DNA of 64,000 nucleotides, from assembly GCF_023101765.2 (NCBI RefSeq), contig NC_064230.1:2728001-2792000 (forward strand), in the 5' to 3' direction. The number at the start of each line of letters is the position of its first letter. Positions within the stretch are counted from its first letter, which is position 1. The position numbers were made by a program, and so were the translations under genes. The notes beneath the pieces are model-generated. The model had not been told where the DNA came from and did no database searches. It was given only the letters and a program-made list of their open reading frames with translations. Shown here one piece after another: positions 44,550 through 56,240 of this stretch. This DNA comes from Spodoptera frugiperda (taxonomy: Eukaryota > Arthropoda > Insecta > Lepidoptera > Noctuidae).

Positions 44550-46564
44550 ATGTTACGTTGTGTTTCCTACATATGTGTTGGTAAATATATATTTTTTTAT
44601 TTATTTATCACTAGCGACCCGCCCCAGCTTCGCATGGGTGCAATGGAGATAAACCGCATCAAAATCCGTTGCGTAGTTTTAAAGTTGATTGCTGGCTGCC
44701 GTGCAACGTGTAGCGGGTTCGATTCCCGCACGGAGCAACTCTTTGTGTGATCCACAAATTGTTGTTTCGGGTTTGGGTGTCATGTGCATGTGAACTTGTA
44801 TGTTTGTTAACGCGCCCACGACACAGGAGAAAATCCTAATGTGGAGCAACGTTTTTTTAAAAAAAAACTTAGAAAAAGAGATTAAAAAAAAATATTAAAA
44901 AAAAGATTTTTGCATACAAAGGGACACAGGGACAGAGAAAGCGACTTTGTTTTATACTATGTAGTGATAAAATCGGCCGCAAACTAAAGGAGGATGCAAA
45001 TCCTGGTCCCACCTTCCAATAGCTATGTGTGTTACAACATTGGATAGGTAATTTTAAGCTGAATAAAAGTTACTATGGCGCCAAGTTCCAAATCTTAGTC
45101 CGTTCAGAGTTATTCTTTATTAAACATGGTAGTTTTATCAGTAGCCAAGTAATGCTATTTTTGCGTCATAATTGCATTTGTGCTTTATACACGTAGTGTG
45201 GATTCTAGGAAACTTTTTTTTTGCCGGAGCTGCGGACTGCCTAGCGGGTTAACGGGGCTCCGGCTCGAAAAGCAGGAGTAGAAACAGGAACAGGGTTTTT
45301 AGTTAGTAATAGTCTGACACTTGCCTTGCCTAAGGCGGGAGAAATCTTGCAGACTGTCTAGTACGTTACCGGGGCTCCGGCTCAAAAAGCAGGAGAAGGA
45401 ACGGGGTGGTTTTTAGTCAGTAAGAGTCTGACACTCCCTCTCGCCTCGCCCGAGGCGGGAGAAGTCATTAGATGATTTTCCCCCCTCAAAAAAAGGTACC
45501 TAAGTTTTGGAAACTAACTATTGTACATAAAAATTGCAGGCCTCATCCTATTTCAAGTGGCCATAGCAAGACCGCCAACATATCCGAAAATGGAAGATAT
45601 CTCACAAAAACCAAGATCCGCTAGAAAATCAAGTGATACCATAGATTCATCTAAAGAAAACTCCTTGGAGAGCGTCGTTCTGGCCATAGACACGGGTGTC
45701 AAAAAGTTTATGGCGGGGAAAACGAAACCTAGCAACATTGTCGATGATGTTGCCAAGCAATTATTGAAATATGCCAAAAATAGCGGTAAACCGGTCTACA
45801 AACGATCTGGTGTACAAGATTATAATATTAGTAAGTATTTTGTGCATATAAACCATGTAATACAAAAAAAAAAAACTGTTAAACAGAAGAATACTGCAGA
45901 GGCGGGTTGTTTGTTTGTTTGAACTCGCTAATCTCCGGAACTTCCTACTGGTCCGATTTGAATAATTCTTTTTGTGTTGGGTAGTGCATTTATCGAGGAA
46001 GTTATTATTGTGTGATTATTCAAAAATAATCACACTCTCATTCATAAATTTAATGATCTACTTAATTTTCGATATTTTCTAGCTCCATTTCTAGAAAAAA
46101 GTCTGCTATTTGACGTAAAAATCTGATGACGTCATAATAGAGTACAATTTCATACAAAGTTCGTAAAAAATATCGTTTTTGACGTTCCGTAAAAGTATTT
46201 TTAACTAGTAGGAAACTACCGTATTTATTATCTGTTTTAACTAAAAAATCACGGTTTACTGTTCACGTATTATTAAAAAAAAAGCTCTACTAGTTTCGAG
46301 CCACAGAGGGACTCTTCATAATTTATATAATATATTTGTTTCTTTACAGAACCAGAGCTTATACACTTGCAAAGCAGCGACAAACCCTCAGTTGTTTTGG
46401 AAATTAACTCGAAATCTATAGTAAACGTCTTGAAAGATCTTTTGCAATCGAAATCAGTTCATGAGTACATTGATCCCTACACTAAAAAGGCTGCGGTGAT
46501 ATATCGGGCTGTCAGAGATGAATTGGACAAGTCTGAAGCAAACGAAATGCGAAATACGGAGTAA
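44550..46564 (+). CDS. Predicted secreted protein, 178 aa (gene B)
   Basis: Three exons: 44550-44580, 45540-45830, 46350-46564; both introns are phase 1. The joined start is MLRCVSYICVGLILFQVAIA, a signal peptide split after ten codons. The mature part has no Cys and is lysine- and serine-rich at first. It then holds two helical-looking segments, SVVLAIDTGVKKFMAGKTKP with a following IVDDVAKQLLKY, and VVLEINSKSIVNVLKDLLQS. No family recognised. AATAAA lies at 46568-46573, just past the stop. Intron 1 holds nested retroelements, and an R4 copy ends about 45 bp before exon 2. The start was chosen because it is the only ATG found that gives a signal sequence, a donor and the right phase. Confidence 0.75.
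44610..44960 (+). mobile_element. R6 tail interrupted by an R2 SINE
   Basis: 44610-44685 and about 44905-44960 are two parts of one R6 tail. 44690-44860 between them is a tRNA-derived SINE with GGGTTCGATTCCCGCACGG. Confidence 0.8.
45228..45495 (+). repeat. Two fused R4 fragments
   Basis: The GGGGCTCCGGCTC block occurs twice (about 45255 and 45370), so two truncated copies are joined. The GATGATTTTCCCCCCTCAAA end lies about 45 bp before exon 2 of gene B. Confidence 0.75.
45910..46225. repeat. Repeats in intron 2 of gene B
   Basis: 45910-46000 is a minus R5 tail. 46010-46225 is the GACGTC repeat also at 13650, 23735 and 34310. Confidence 0.7.
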
Positions 46565-46567
46565 AAC

Positions 46568-46573
46568 AATAAA
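46568..46573 (+). terminator. Polyadenylation signal of gene B
   Basis: AATAAA four bases after the TAA stop; unusually close but otherwise canonical. Confidence 0.5.
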
Positions 46574-46667
46574 GATTATCACGCCGCAAATGGCGTTAGT
46601 GAAACTAATTTTTTATTTATCCCAATATTCAATACTCAATACTATATTGCTTTCCACATGTAAGGCT

Positions 46668-48700
46668 TTTTTTTTTAGGGGGGAAAATCATCCAATGACT
46701 TTTCTCGCTCTGGGCGAGGCGAGAGGGAGTGTCAGACTCTTACTGACTAAAAACCACCCCGTTCCTACTCCTGCTTTTCGAGCCGGAGCCCCGGTAAACC
46801 CGCTTAGGCTTAGGTGGTAAACTTAACTATGACACAATGTGGACCCTGTCGGGCACAACAATACAAGTTTAAGAGGAACACTCTTTTACATGACACTAAA
46901 AAAGTAAGTACTTACATCAAAATAAATAGATAATTACAGTTATAAAATTATTCAAATTATCAAAGTAATTAAAGGTTATAATCGTTGTTGAAATTATAAA
47001 TAATCAAAATTAAAATTAAAAACAAGGTCAATATCTTAATAACAGTCAACATAAATAATTATAACCGTAAACTGCCCTCCTATTAAGTAAGCGTCCACAG
47101 GCCCGCATCGTACGCATCGCACGCAACGGATTTTAGTTTGTCTTGTATAGAAACTCATACAACTGCGTCCACTGATCCGCATCGTACGGACCGCATCATC
47201 GGCAATGCCTACATGCGATGCGTACTGATGACGTCATACGGAAAGCGGACACGATGCGGACCTGTGGACGCTTACCTTAAAACCGCTGTAGTTTTTTTAC
47301 CCGACTGCGTCAGAAGGAGGGTTATGTTTTTCGAGAGTATGTATGTATGTATGTATATTTGTATAATTGTTTGGCACGCTTTGCAGCCTAAACGGCTTGA
47401 TGAATTTTGGCTTGAGAGGGGACTTTTGGGCCCAGCAGTTAACTAGTTGAAATGTATATTAAAAAAACCGTATTTTTTTCTAAGCGAAATCACAAAATAT
47501 GGTTCCTTGTTTCTATCTGGGAAGCGAGAAAACTTAAATTAAGTTATCAAACATTTATGATTATTTAAAATTTATGTATAACGTACTCTGTGATTTAAAC
47601 TTTTACAACACTCCTGTCTGATATCAGTCATATACCGATTGACAGATGACACTCGTTCGTTGTGTTTCGTTCTGAATGCGCACGTATTTTCTATGTTTTA
47701 TTGTTTTCCCACGACCTCGGCTTGATAAAGGACTTTTGACGGATCTTGCATCTCTAAATTACCTGACTCTCTATTTTGGACAACTGTTTAAGCCTATCAA
47801 TCGGATAGTGACACATGGATCGCTGTGTAAATTGTGATTGCGACTGGTCGCAGTAAATCTATTGGCAGAAGAGTCTTGGAATTATCAGTTATTCGTCAGT
47901 GGCGTGCATCTCAATAACACTAAAAGAAAATAAAATAAAATAAGGTAATTTAAAAAATTTTAACTAAAATTTAAACCCGGCTGCGTTTCTTCATAATATG
48001 AAAATGAAATAGTCTTTGACTGTAGCGACTGTTCAGGGTCCCGTGTCAGATCTTCGACACGTCACACCAATTTTTTTATAAATGGAATGTTTCAATGATA
48101 ATGACTAAACGGTTGGCACGGTGGCTGGGCAACTGGCTGCCGCATAACGGGTAGCGGGTTCGATTCCCGCACGGAGCAACTCTTTGTGTGATCCACAAAT
48201 TGATGTTTCGGGTCTGGGTGTAATGTGCATGTGAACTTGAAACTATATGTGAACTGTACATTGAAAATATTGAAAAAATAAATAGCAGGGGGTGTTACTG
48301 GTTCGATACCAAACCCAAATATGTGATATATAAAAAAATTGTCTGTCTGTCTGTCTGCATTTTCAGAAGCATCACGTGAAAACTAACGGTTTGATTTCGA
48401 TGAAACTGAATGAATTGTTAATGTAGCATGGATTTTCGCAAAGTAACGCCTGATTCTATTCTATAGACTAAATAGATTTTTAATTTTCATACCCCGTCAT
48501 CATCCCTATTTTGTAGTACTAAGTTACAAGTCAAATGTTTATCGTAAAGTATGAAATTAAAATCGTCCAATGCCATTAACGTATGTACCTAGGTAATTGC
48601 TGACAATAAATTCCTAATTAACTCATTAAGTTGAAAAATCAATTTGAAATTTTTGATTGTGGGTAATTTTTTAAAACATTACTTCGGAAGATTGGTGAAG
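46668..48700. repeat. Interval between genes B and C
   Basis: 46668-46815 R4 (-); 47087-47277 M2 palindrome; 47300-47450 a LINE-type segment with GTATGTATGTATGTATGTAT; 48100-48242 R2 SINE (+); 48340-48510 LINE tails. 46830-47080 and 47460-48090 are AT-rich with nothing recognised. Confidence 0.65.
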
Positions 48701-48737
48701 AAATTTGCGTTTTTCATGTCTCTAGTCGGTCGTCAGA

Positions 48738-51700
48738 ATGAAGAACCAAATTACTTTCGTCGTGATTAATATTTTTCAATTTATTCTGATCGTTTGTGAG
48801 TATAATAATATATGTTTTTATTTTTTTAAGTGTGGGAGAGCCATGCTTCGGCACGAATGGGCCGGCTCGACCGGAGTGATACCACGGCCGAGCAGAAAAC
48901 CGACGAAACACAACGCTTGCGTTGTGTTTCGTTGTGTGAGAGAGGTTACCAGAAGCCCAATTCCCCCCTTCCCAATCTTTCCAATCCCCGATTCCCCAAC
49001 AACCCTTAAATTCCTAATCCCCAAAAGGCCTGCAACGCACTTGTAACGCCTCTGGGGTTTCAAGTGTCCATGGGCAGCGGCGATTGCTTACCATCAGGTG
49101 ATCCGTCTGCTCGTTCACCGGCGTAGTCCATAAAAAAAATTACTCCGATATTGTCAGAAAATTAAAATCTACTTGGGAGAAATCAAGTGTCTATATTTTT
49201 ATTATCTATGCATGTCACGCCTTTTATCCCCAAAGGGGTAGGCAGAGGTGCACATTATAGCATTTATTTATTACTGCCTCGTTGGTCGAGTGGTCGCAAG
49301 TGCGACAACCGTACAAAAGGTTTCGGGTTCGATTCCCTGGTCGGGCAAAGTATTACTGTGCTTTTTTCCGTTTTTCGAAAATTTCTCAGTGGTAGCACGG
49401 AGTCTGGAATTGTGCCCAGTATATGGCAATAGGCTCACCCCCTATTACATGGGACTTATAATACAAATGGTGAAGTGTGGGTGTACATTGTATAGCGGCA
49501 TTACGTGCCGTAATGTGCACCTCTGCCTACCCCTTCGGGGTAAAAGGCGTGATGTTGACGATTTTGATATTTTAGATATGCAAGAAGAAGCACAAACTCC
49601 GAAAATCATTCAACAAATTTTGTGAGTATTATCTATATCTATACTAATATTATAAAGCTGAAGAGTTTGTTTGTTTATTTGAACGCACTAATCTCCGGAA
49701 CTACTGGTCCGATTTGAATAATTATTTTTGTGTTGGATAGCGCATTTATTGAGGAAGGCTATATGCTATAAAACATCGCGCTATGACCAATAGGAGCCGA
49801 GCAGAGCGGGTGAAACCGCTCCTCATGCATAAGAAGTGGGTTTGAAACCTACTAACAGCAAGTAACAATTTTTTCCGAGTTATATGTACTTTTTAAGTTA
49901 AAAGTAAGCGTCCACAGGCCCGCATCGTACGCATCGCATCATCGGCAATGCCTACATGCGATGCGTACTGATGACGTCATACGGAATGCCGATGCCAATA
50001 ATCCCAGTGGAAGTGGGATCGGCAATCCGATTGCTGATACTCGCGTCGGCAATCCGAACACTACCGATACAGTGGACGCAGTTGTATGAGTCTCTATACA
50101 AGACAAACTAAAATCCGTTGCGTGCGATGCGTACGATGCGGGCCTGTGGACGCTTACCTTTAGACACTACGAACAAACGGTGAAGGAAAACATAGTGAGG
50201 AAACCTGGGCTTATATCTAAATATATAAAACTCAAAGGTGACTGACTGACTGACATAGTGATCTATCAACGCACAGCTGAAACCACTGGACGGATCGGGC
50301 TGAATCTAAATATATAAAACTCAAAGGTGACTGACTGACTGACATAGTGATCTATCAACGCACAGCTGAAACCACTGGACGGATCGGGCTGAAATTTGGC
50401 ATGCAGGTAGATGTTACGACGTAGGCATCCGCTAAGAAAGGATTTTGATCAATTCTACCCCAAGGGGATAAAATAGGGGATGAAAGTTTGTATGAAACTT
50501 TGTCAATTTTAAACCAATCGGACTGAGACTTTGCATGCATAAAGCTACTAAGGCGTAGCGCCTAATGACAGATTAGTAAAGAATATTGTGTACAAAGAAG
50601 TTTTGTAGGCCCTAATTTTTTACACACGCTAAACAAAAATAAGCCGCAAAAACCATAACTAATTAATAATAATACTTCTTAACGCGAGCGAAGCCGCGGG
50701 CAAAAGCTAGTATTATATAAGTTTGAAAAAAGCCAAACTAAACTAAACTTTAGAAGCTGTAGTCCGCGGTATTTCCGAACCGATACGACCTTCAAACCTT
50801 CAAGAAAAGAACATATTCCTTTTTAAAACGCCGGCAACGCACCTGTGACTCCTCTGGTGTTGCGGGTGTCCATGGGCGGCGCTGATCGCTTACCATCAGG
50901 TGACCCGTCAGCTCGTTTGCCACCTATTCTTTAAACAAATGTATTTCTTTCAACAGGAGTTCGCCTAAAAGAGAAAATCCTAACCAAATAAGAGATAGGA
51001 CAAGAGGTAAGAATATTTTTAACGGATTTATTTAACTTTTTTTTTATGTTAAATGGGCCGACGTTTGGCCGCTATCTCGCCTGATGGTAAGTGATGATGC
51101 GGCCTACGATGGAACACGTCTGCCCACAAGCAACCTATTCACTCGGGCTTTGAAGACACCCAGGTTATACCCATCAGGAAACACAGACTCCGGCAAGGAG
51201 TTCCACTCCCTAGCAGTTCGCACAAGGAAGCTTGAAGCTAAGCGCTTTGTGCGAGTGAGTGGGATATCCACCATGAATCGGTGACGCCTCGCCGATTGTC
51301 TTGTAGTTCGATGATGGAAAAGACTAGGAAGAATCAAGTTGTGGTCGAGTGGTCGAGTGGTCGGAAGTGCGGCTGCCGAACAAAGGGTTTCGGGTTCGAT
51401 TCCCGAGTCGGGCAAAGTATTGTTGGGTTTTTTTCGGTTTTTGAAGATATCTCAGTAGTAGCACGGAGTCTGGAATTGTGCCCAGTATATGGCAATATGC
51501 TCACTCCCTATTACATGGGACTTATAACACAAATGGTGAAAAGTGGCTGTACATTGTATAGCATTACTTGCTGTAATGTGCACCGTGCACCTTTGCACCC
51601 TATACAGCTTGTAATAAAATACCCATATATATCAAGAAACACTGAAGAATACAGGTTGAATAGAATATCTACACAAAGTTTCAGCTTACAATTCGTTTAA

Positions 51701-54007
51701 AAAGAATTGGTACCAAATAGTTGGTGTCGCATGGTTCTTGATTTTATAAATCATACAAACGTGTCACAACACTACAGGGGTCACTCGTTAATTGCGAAAC
51801 ATTTCTTCTGTAAGTATGGTATAAGCAAAGTAGTAGTAGCGAAGTAGGGTATAAGGCGACAAAAAATGAAATGTTCAGGAGAGCCGTTTAAACTCGTCGG
51901 TCGTCGAAAGAATACTAGGAAAATGTTTTTTTTTATCGTAGAGCCATGAGAGTAAGCGCATTCGAAAGAGCGGAAAATTTTACGTAGGTTAGCATAATAA
52001 ACTCAGTTTTGACCAATGTCTGTACCCTATTTCCTTTTAACCATCGATATATATATTCTATTTTTTATCAGACTTTTCGAAACCTGAAATGCCACCGTCT
52101 TGGGGCAGTCGCTACCGTCCATTATACAACCCAGCATGGATGGACTATTGTGACCCGTACCATTGCAACGACTACCACAAGCAAGCCTGTGGGCTCAACA
52201 GAAGAAATATGAAGTTCAAATGGTTCCAAAGCTTCTGTCATTTGATACTGAATAACCAATGCTCCACTTATCGTGGGACGCTGAGTAAGTCTTTTAAGCC
52301 TTTTTATTTAGTCTTTTAAGCCTTTAATCTTTTAAGCCTTTTAGTCTTTTTAGCCTTTTAGTCTTTTAAGCCTTTTAGTCTTTTTAGCCTTTTAGCCTTT
52401 CCTTTTAGCCTTTTAGTCTTTAGCCTTTAATCTTTTAAGCCTTTTTATTTTTTACTAGCTACTTCTGCACGGTTTCACCCGCTCTGCTCGGCTCCAATAG
52501 GAGCCGATAAAACATCATACTATGACCAATAGGTCATAGTGTGAATTTTTGTAGCCTATAGCCTTCCTCGATAAATGCACTATCCAACACAAAAAGAATT
52601 ATTCAATTCGGACCAATAGTTCCGGAGATTAGCGCGTATTCTACTATTCAGCTTTATAATATTAGTATAGATTTTTTTGAAAAACACTGTCGTGGGTGCG
52701 TTTACAAACATTCAATTTCACATACACATGACACCCAGACCCGAAACAACAATTTGTGGATCACACAAAGAGTTGGGAATCGAAACCGCTACATGTTGCA
52801 CGGCAGCCAGTTACCTAGCCACCGCGCCAACCGTGCAGTCAAAGTCAGCCTTAATACGAGTTTGTTATACGTTTAAGTCCGTCACTGCCAATAAAAAACG
52901 GTTGAAGACAAATCCTCCGCTAACGTCGGTCACCGGTTTTTTTACATTTGTTGGGTCGACGTTTGGCCGCTATCTCGCCTGATGGTAAGTAATGATGCGG
53001 CCTACGATGGAGCACGTCTGCCCATAAGTTCCCCCGTTAATTCCCTTGCACACTCTCCGAAATGTATCCGGTAAAAAAACGGAAAGGCTTGTAACCTTAT
53101 ATTTTTATATTTTTCTGCAGAATACGATCCAATACAGACAAAATATTGCCATGCGTACGTGATGTTCTTGCGTCAGGGATGCCCTCACGTCAAAGACTGC
53201 GCAGACGACCTGGACCCAGTTTGTGCAGTCAGCTCAAAAGACGGCCATCTTGTCCTATTCAAGAATCCATGCTTCATGGAAGCTGTTAACTGCCGTAATT
53301 CTACTTTACAAGGTAAGTGTGGGAGCCATGCTTCGCCACGAATGGGCCGGCTCGACCGGAGTGATACCACGGCCGAGCAGAAAACCGATGTGAAACAACG
53401 CTTGCGTTGTGTGAGTGAGGTTACCGGAGGTCCAATTCCCCCCTTCCCAATCTTCCCAATCCCCGATTCCTCATCAAGCCTTAAATTCCTAACCCCCAAA
53501 AAGCCGGCAATGCACTTGTAATGCCTCTGTTTCAAGTGTGGGCGGCGGCGATTGCTCACCATCAGGTTATACGTCTGATCGATTAACGGCGTGTTCCATA
53601 AAAAAATCTTACTATAGCTGCGGGTTACCGGGGCCCAAAGAGCAGTCTATCGAGTGGTCGTGACTGCCAGACAAGGGGTCTTGGGTTCGATTCCCGAGTC
53701 GGGCAAAGCATTACTGGGCTTTTCTCTGTTTTTCACAAATTTCTCAGTAGTAGCACGCGGAGTCTGGAATTGTGTCCAGTATATGGTTCACCTGTTACAT
53801 GGGACTTATAACACAAATGGTGAAAAGTGGATGTACATTTTATAGCGGCATTACGTGCCGTAATGTGCACCTCTGCCTACCCCTTCGGGGATAAAAGGCG
53901 TGACGTTCCTTTTTTTATTTTATTTTTCAGAATACGACGCTGTGTACATGGATTTTTGTGATCGTAGCAAATCTCAGACGAATAAACGTCAAATTCAGAT
54001 TGACTAG
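48738..54007 (+). CDS. Secreted protein with two divergent Kazal-like domains, 211 aa (gene C)
   Basis: Six exons: 48738-48795, 49576-49621, 50957-51006, 52072-52284, 53121-53312, 53931-54007. All phases agree (1, 2, 1, 1, 1). Signal peptide MKNQITFVVINIFQFILIV. Two Cys-rich modules: C-x4-C-x7-C-x15-C-x7-C in exon 4 and C-x5-C-x7-C-x15-C-x6-C in exon 5. Each is completed by a further Cys after a (K/E)YD motif at the start of the next exon (KYDPIQTKYC, EYDAVYMDFC). Order and spacing match Kazal-type folds, with the C3-C4 loop longer than the usual ten residues, and DPVCAV resembles the Kazal PVCG. Kazal domains often inhibit serine proteases, but these are divergent and activity cannot be inferred. 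The repeated design points to exon duplication. Confidence 0.82.
48829..49135 (+). repeat. R1 SINE-like element in intron 1 of gene C
   Basis: Near full-length plus copy from AGTGTGGGAGAGCCATGCTT to the A-rich end, 33 bp after the exon 1 donor. Confidence 0.9.
49215..50160. repeat. R3 SINE, R5 tail and M2 MITE around exon 2 of gene C
   Basis: 49262-49556 is a plus R3 SINE ending 20 bp before exon 2. 49635-49820 is a minus R5 tail starting 14 bp after it. 49903-50158 is an M2 palindrome. Confidence 0.8.
50200..50930. repeat. LINE tail with a short tandem duplication, and R1-related SINE
   Basis: CTCAAAGGTGACTGACTGAC occurs at about 50230 and 50321: a 91-bp direct duplication inside a LINE-type 3' region that runs to about 50715. 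50755-50930 is an R1-related SINE ending just before exon 3. Confidence 0.75.
51040..51600. repeat. Non-LTR reverse transcriptase C-terminal remnant (R7, minus) and R3 SINE
   Basis: On the minus strand 51300-51100 reads LASSFLVRTAREWNSLPESV then FPDGYNLGVFKARVNRLL, the typical end of CR1/Jockey-like retroelement proteins, truncated at its 5' side. 51350-51600 is an R3 SINE (+). Confidence 0.75.
52285..52450 (+). repeat. T-rich short tandem repeat starting at the exon 4 donor of gene C
   Basis: Irregular units of AGTCTTTTAAGCCTTTT repeat directly from the GTAAGT donor of exon 4. Confidence 0.85.
52456..53035. repeat. R5 tail, R2 SINE and R7 fragment in intron 4 of gene C
   Basis: 52456-52672 is an R5 tail with an internal inverted duplication of the TATGACCAATAGG segment. 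52678-52845 is a minus R2 SINE. 52930-53035 is an R7 fragment. Confidence 0.75.
53315..53605 (+). repeat. R1 SINE-like element flush with the exon 5 donor of gene C
   Basis: The element's 5' end (AAGTGTGGGAG) overlaps the donor GTAAGTGTGG at 53313, so the SINE provides part of the splice site. The A-rich end is near 53600. Confidence 0.85.
53640..53905 (+). repeat. R3 tRNA-derived SINE
   Basis: B-box GGGTTCGATTCCCGAGTCGG near 53683, tail CTTCGGGGATAAAAGGCGTG. It ends about 25 bp before the last exon of gene C. Confidence 0.85.
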
Positions 54008-54100
54008 CAAAAAAAGTCAAGAATGTTTTTACCTAATTCTATCTACAGTTGTGTCAAACGAATTTGAGCTTTATCGCAGTGCAATAAGACATTATGTATG

Positions 54101-54615
54101 CAGTGCCGGCGTTAGGGGGGGAGAGGCGTGATGGGGCGATGGCCCAGGGTGACAAATTCTAGGGGGCGTCAAGGTCTGAAGTTGGAGTCTCTTGCCTCTC
54201 CTGGTGCAAACCCTCAGAACTGTGCTCTATGCTCTGTGCATATGCATATTGTCGCTTTGTTTAGTTTTACATTGTTCTCACATAGTTGAAGTAATCGAAA
54301 CAATTTAACCAAGAATTGTATTGTAAATCTGATTGAAAAAGAGTAACCTATGGAGTTTCTTGCTCGTTCTTCTCCATAGGAATCAACACTTTGGAACGAG
54401 CAAATAGAGCAACTAGAGGACTGACCGACAGACAGACGTTATTAATATTATTATACTTGCTTTGACGTTCAAAAGTGCCTTCCTGGTCTATTTGAAATAA
54501 ATGATTTTGACTTTGACTATTTTTTCAGCAAAAAACTAACACTTGATATTGCTTCCCTCAAGTGGGCGCCACAATATTTTCGCCCGGGGTATCAGTGGCC
54601 CTTACGCCGGCACTG
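54101..54615. mobile_element. hAT-like non-autonomous element downstream of gene C
   Basis: Ends CAGTGCCGGCGTTAGG and CCTTACGCCGGCACTG are inverted (one mismatch) and start CAGTG as in many hAT elements. Flanking octamers TATGTATG and TTTGTATG match at 7 of 8 positions, fitting an 8-bp target duplication. A LINE-type tail lies inside (54310-54520). Confidence 0.78.
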
Positions 54616-54678
54616 TTTGTATGTAGATTTGCTTTCAAAAGTATTTTTGCTTTAAACGCTGTAGATAGGTATGATAGA

Positions 54679-54684
54679 AATAAA
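54679..54684 (+). terminator. Possible polyadenylation signal of gene C
   Basis: AATAAA 670 bases after the stop. If it is used, the hAT-like element is part of the 3' UTR. Confidence 0.35.
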
Positions 54685-54817
54685 TACTTCCTTTGAAAAT
54701 ATGATGTGTTTAATTCCTTATTTTTACATACTCACACATTGGCACTCGTTAATAACACTAATATACACTTCAACACACACACACACACTAATACTTCTAT
54801 TTATATAATCTTTTAGG

Positions 54818-55920
54818 AGTGATACCACGGCCGAGCAGAAAACCGACGTGAAACAATGCTTGCGTTGTGTTTCTTTGTGTGAGTGAGGTTACCTGAGGCC
54901 CAAATCCCCCTTCCCAATTTTCCCAATCTCCGATTCCCCAACAACCCTTAAATTCCTAACCACCAAAAGGCCGGCAACGCACTTGTAACGCCACTGGTGT
55001 TTTTTGTGTTCAATAGTCCATTTATTGAGGAAGGCTATAAAATATCTTGCTCGTTCTTCTCCATAGGAATCTATACTTTGGAACGATCAAATAGAGCAAC
55101 TAGAGGACCGACCGACAGACAGACATTTTGTTTTTTATTTTAATATTGTAATATTTGCTTTGGAATTGAACAATTGGGGAGGCCTATGTCCAGCAGTGGA
55201 CTGCTATAGGCTGATGATGATGATGATGATTTGCTTTGACGTTCAAAAGTGCCTTCTCGGTCTATTTGAAATAAATAATTTTGACTTTGACTTTGACTTC
55301 ACGCTACGATCAATAGGAGCTGAGCAGAGCGGGTGTAAACTACTCCTGTCTATTTTAAAAAACTTAAGAAGTGTTGCACCAATTGCTGGGTGACAGTAGC
55401 CTGAAAAAAATAAATAAATAAGTACCTATAGCCTCTCTCGAGAAACTATTGTGTCCAGTATATGGCAATAGGCTCACCCCCTATTACATGGGACTTACAA
55501 CACAAATGGTGAAAAGTGGGTGTACATTGTATAGCGGCATTACGTGCCTTAATGTGCACCTCTGCCTACCCCTTCGGATGATGAAGCCTAATGAACAATG
55601 TTTCGCACTGCTACTGGCGACTCGAGTTTCGCACAATACTGCTCATGAATATGAGCCTCTAGCATGGCTTGAAACTATTCGAGTTCCTCGTCAAACAGTT
55701 ACGTGAGTAAGCCGATAACATTACTATCACTACATAGTATAAAACAAAGTCGCTTTCTCTGTCCCTATGTCCCTTTGTATGCTTAAATCTTTAAAACTAC
55801 GCAACAGATTTTGATGCGGTTTTTTTAATAGATAGAGTGATTCAAGAGGAAGGTTTATATGTATAATATATGCATAATATATCACCATTGCACCCATGCG
55901 AAACTGGGGCGGGTCGCTAG
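54818..55920. repeat. Repeats between genes C and D
   Basis: 54818-55005 R1 (+); 55045-55290 LINE tails; 55300-55445 rearranged R5 pieces; 55447-55580 R3 (+); 55590-55725 half M1; 55733-55920 R6 (-). A possible minus-strand acceptor at 55403-55401 opens a 16-codon frame to TAG at 55350; see gene D. Confidence 0.65.
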
Positions 55921-55963
55921 TAATAATTAATTTAGTTACTTACGGTAATTGTAAGTTACGATA

Positions 55964-56240
55964 AGTGTGAGAGAGCCATGCTTCAGCACAAATGGGCCGG
56001 CTCGACCGGAGTGATACCACGGCCTCACCGAAAACCGACGTGAAACAACGCTTGCGTTGTGCAAGTGAGGTTACCGGAGGCCTAATTCCCCCCTTCCCAA
56101 TCTTTCCAATCCCCGATTCCCCAACAAAACTTAAATTCCTAACCCCCAACGCCGGTAATGCACTTGTAACGCCTCTGGTGCTTCAACTGTCCATGGGCGG
56201 CGGCGATTGCTTACCATCAGGTGATCCGTTGCATAAAAAA
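55964..56240 (+). repeat. R1 SINE-like element at the 3' end of gene D
   Basis: Plus copy from GTGTGAGAGAGCCATGCTTC to the A run at 56233-56241, immediately beyond the gene D exon. Confidence 0.88.

Noticed and set aside
48120..48190. tRNA-like sequence with a good B-box
   Set aside because: It is the head of the R2 SINE family, present eight times with the same non-tRNA tail, and does not close a proper cloverleaf.
53185..53562. 125-codon minus-strand frame
   Set aside because: It is the shadow of Kazal-like exon 5 joined to a SINE on the opposite strand.
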